Of a stretch of DNA of 23,418 nt, positions 22,160 to 23,418 are shown piece after piece. A model generated the notes under the pieces. The model saw only the letters and a list, made by a program, of their open reading frames with translations. It had not been told where the DNA came from and ran no database searches. Positions within the stretch are counted from its first letter, which is position 1. Each line of letters opens with the position of its first letter. Where the stretch lies: contig CAYRNF010000025.1 in NCBI GenBank assembly GCA_964425695.1, forward strand, positions 1 through 23,418, given 5' to 3'. The position numbers were made by a program, and so were the translations under genes. Source of the stretch: JAKPBU01 sp964425695. Its GTDB lineage: Bacteria > Pseudomonadota > Gammaproteobacteria > Xanthomonadales > Xanthomonadaceae.

Positions 22160-23418
22160 ATGGCCAAGATCATCGGCATCGACCTGGGCACGACCAATTC
22201 GTGCGTGGCGATCATGGAAGGCGGCAAGGCCCGCGTCATCGAGAATTCCGAGGGCGACCGCACCACGCCTTCGATCGTCGCCTACACCAAGGACGGCGAG
22301 GTCCTGGTGGGCGCCAGCGCCAAGCGCCAAGCGGTCACCAACCCCAAGAACACCTTCTACGCGGTGAAGCGCTTGATCGGCCGCAAGTTCACCGATGCCG
22401 AGGTCAAGAAGGATCTCGAGCTGGTCCCGTACGCGATCGTCGAGCACGACAACGGCGATGCGTGGGTGTCCACCAGCGACGGCAAGAAGCTTTCCCCGCA
22501 GGAAGTCTCCGCCCGCATCCTGGAGAAGATGAAGAAGACCGCCGAGGCCTTCCTGGGCGAGACCGTCACCGAGGCGGTGATCACGGTGCCGGCGTACTTC
22601 AACGACTCGCAGCGCCAAGCCACCAAGGACGCCGGCAAGATCGCGGGCCTTGACGTCAAGCGCATCATCAACGAACCCACTGCCGCAGCGCTGGCCTACG
22701 GCCTGGACAAAGGCGACACCAAGGACCGCAAGGTCGCGGTGTACGACCTGGGTGGCGGCACGTTCGACGTGTCGATCATCGAGATTGCCAACATCGATGG
22801 CGAAAAGCAGTTCGAGGTGCTGTCCACCAACGGCGACACGTTCCTGGGTGGCGAGGACTTCGACAAGCGCGTCATCGACTACCTCGTGGACGAGTTCCAG
22901 AAGGAACAGGGCATCGACCTGCGCAAGGATCCGCTGGCCCTGCAGCGCCTGAAGGATGCGGCCGAGCGCGCCAAGATCGAGCTGTCCAGCTCGCAGCAGA
23001 CCGACGTGAACCTGCCGTACGTCACGGCGGACGCGTCCGGCCCGAAGCACCTCAACATCAAGCTGACCCGCTCCAAGCTGGAAGCGCTGGTGGAGGACCT
23101 GGTCAAGCGCACCATCGAGCCGTGCAAGGTGGCGCTGAACGACGCCGGGCTGCGCGCGTCAGACATTTCCGAAGTGATCCTGGTCGGCGGCCAGACCCGC
23201 ATGCCCAAGGTGCAGCAGGCCGTGGCCGAGTTCTTCGGCAAGGAGCCACGCAAGGACGTGAACCCGGACGAGGCCGTGGCCGTGGGCGCCGCGATCCAGG
23301 GCGGCGTGCTGCAGGGCGACGTCAAGGACGTGCTGCTGCTCGACGTGACCCCGCTGAGCCTGGGCATCGAGACCCTGGGCGGCGTGTTCACCAAGATCAT
23401 CGAGAAGAACACCACCAT
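22160..23418 (+). CDS. dnaK: DnaK, Hsp70 chaperone (3' end beyond the window)
   Basis: The first 419 codons of DnaK are present and the gene runs off the window; the full protein is normally about 640 residues. The nucleotide-binding domain is complete: phosphate loop IGIDLGTTNS (5-14), VPAYFNDSQRQATKDAG, the second phosphate motif VYDLGGGTFDVS, the adenosine motif ILVGGQTRMPKVQ, and the interdomain linker VLLLDVTPLSLGIE near the window end. Only the first strands of the substrate-binding domain are in view. A GAGAGGGAG ribosome site precedes the ATG. It works with GrpE, and a dnaJ gene would be expected just downstream. Confidence 0.98.
   Translation, partial: MAKIIGIDLGTTNSCVAIMEGGKARVIENSEGDRTTPSIVAYTKDGEVLVGASAKRQAVTNPKNTFYAVKRLIGRKFTDAEVKKDLELVPYAIVEHDNGDAWVSTSDGKKLSPQEVSARILEKMKKTAEAFLGETVTEAVITVPAYFNDSQRQATKDAGKIAGLDVKRIINEPTAAALAYGLDKGDTKDRKVAVYDLGGGTFDVSIIEIANIDGEKQFEVLSTNGDTFLGGEDFDKRVIDYLVDEFQKEQGIDLRKDPLALQRLKDAAERAKIELSSSQQTDVNLPYVTADASGPKHLNIKLTRSKLEALVEDLVKRTIEPCKVALNDAGLRASDISEVILVGGQTRMPKVQQAVAEFFGKEPRKDVNPDEAVAVGAAIQGGVLQGDVKDVLLLDVTPLSLGIETLGGVFTKIIEKNTT

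Overview
This is a high-GC (about 70%) chromosomal window from a gammaproteobacterium, most likely a member of the Xanthomonadaceae/Lysobacteraceae (Lysobacter, Luteimonas or Xanthomonas relatives). The evidence is the bamE(omlA)-fur head-to-head pair, the smpB/ratA/ratB cluster, the recN/hrcA-grpE-dnaK block, a tmRNA tag reading ANDDNYALAA, and a single Lol permease followed by lolD. Assignment to a genus is inference. Coding density is above 90%. No insertion sequence, integrase, CRISPR array or ordinary tRNA was seen. The window reads as core genome rather than an island.

Left part (1-2831, all minus strand): an incomplete gene for a membrane-anchored Mrr-like protein, then a patatin-like lipase gene followed by a PhaF-like phasin gene. 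The phasin gene ends at a strong 15-bp-arm hairpin terminator. A compact divergent promoter region with a 14-bp palindrome (2832-2922) separates these from a plus-strand run of six closely spaced genes: an uncharacterised protein, sdhE, cptA/ygfX, a LolC/E/F permease, lolD and alr (2923-7471). This run combines flavinylation of succinate dehydrogenase, lipoprotein export and D-alanine supply.

Middle (7563-13078, plus strand): two different photolyases in tandem (an iron-sulfur prokaryotic (6-4)-type enzyme and a class I CPD photolyase), a wax ester synthase/diacylglycerol acyltransferase, and an OmpA-type outer-membrane lipoprotein with a glycine-zipper region. The acyltransferase and the phasin/patatin pair together suggest intracellular storage lipid or polyester metabolism.

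Right part (13149-23418): ssrA (tmRNA, minus) with a clear promoter and terminator; a divergent orphan CHASE-PAS histidine kinase; smpB (minus) divergent from ratA-ratB; bamE (minus) ending tail-to-tail with ratB on a shared CTAG and starting head-to-head with fur; a small membrane protein after fur; recN (minus); and divergent hrcA-grpE-dnaK, with dnaK cut by the window edge and preceded by a heat-shock (sigma-32) promoter.

No wholly new system could be shown. The best leads are the uncharacterised gene translationally coupled to sdhE, the eroded membrane-bound Mrr-like protein, palindromes placed exactly in two divergent promoter regions (2882-2895 and 16370-16385), and a recurring -10 element only 5-7 nt before a start codon, which suggests leaderless transcripts.
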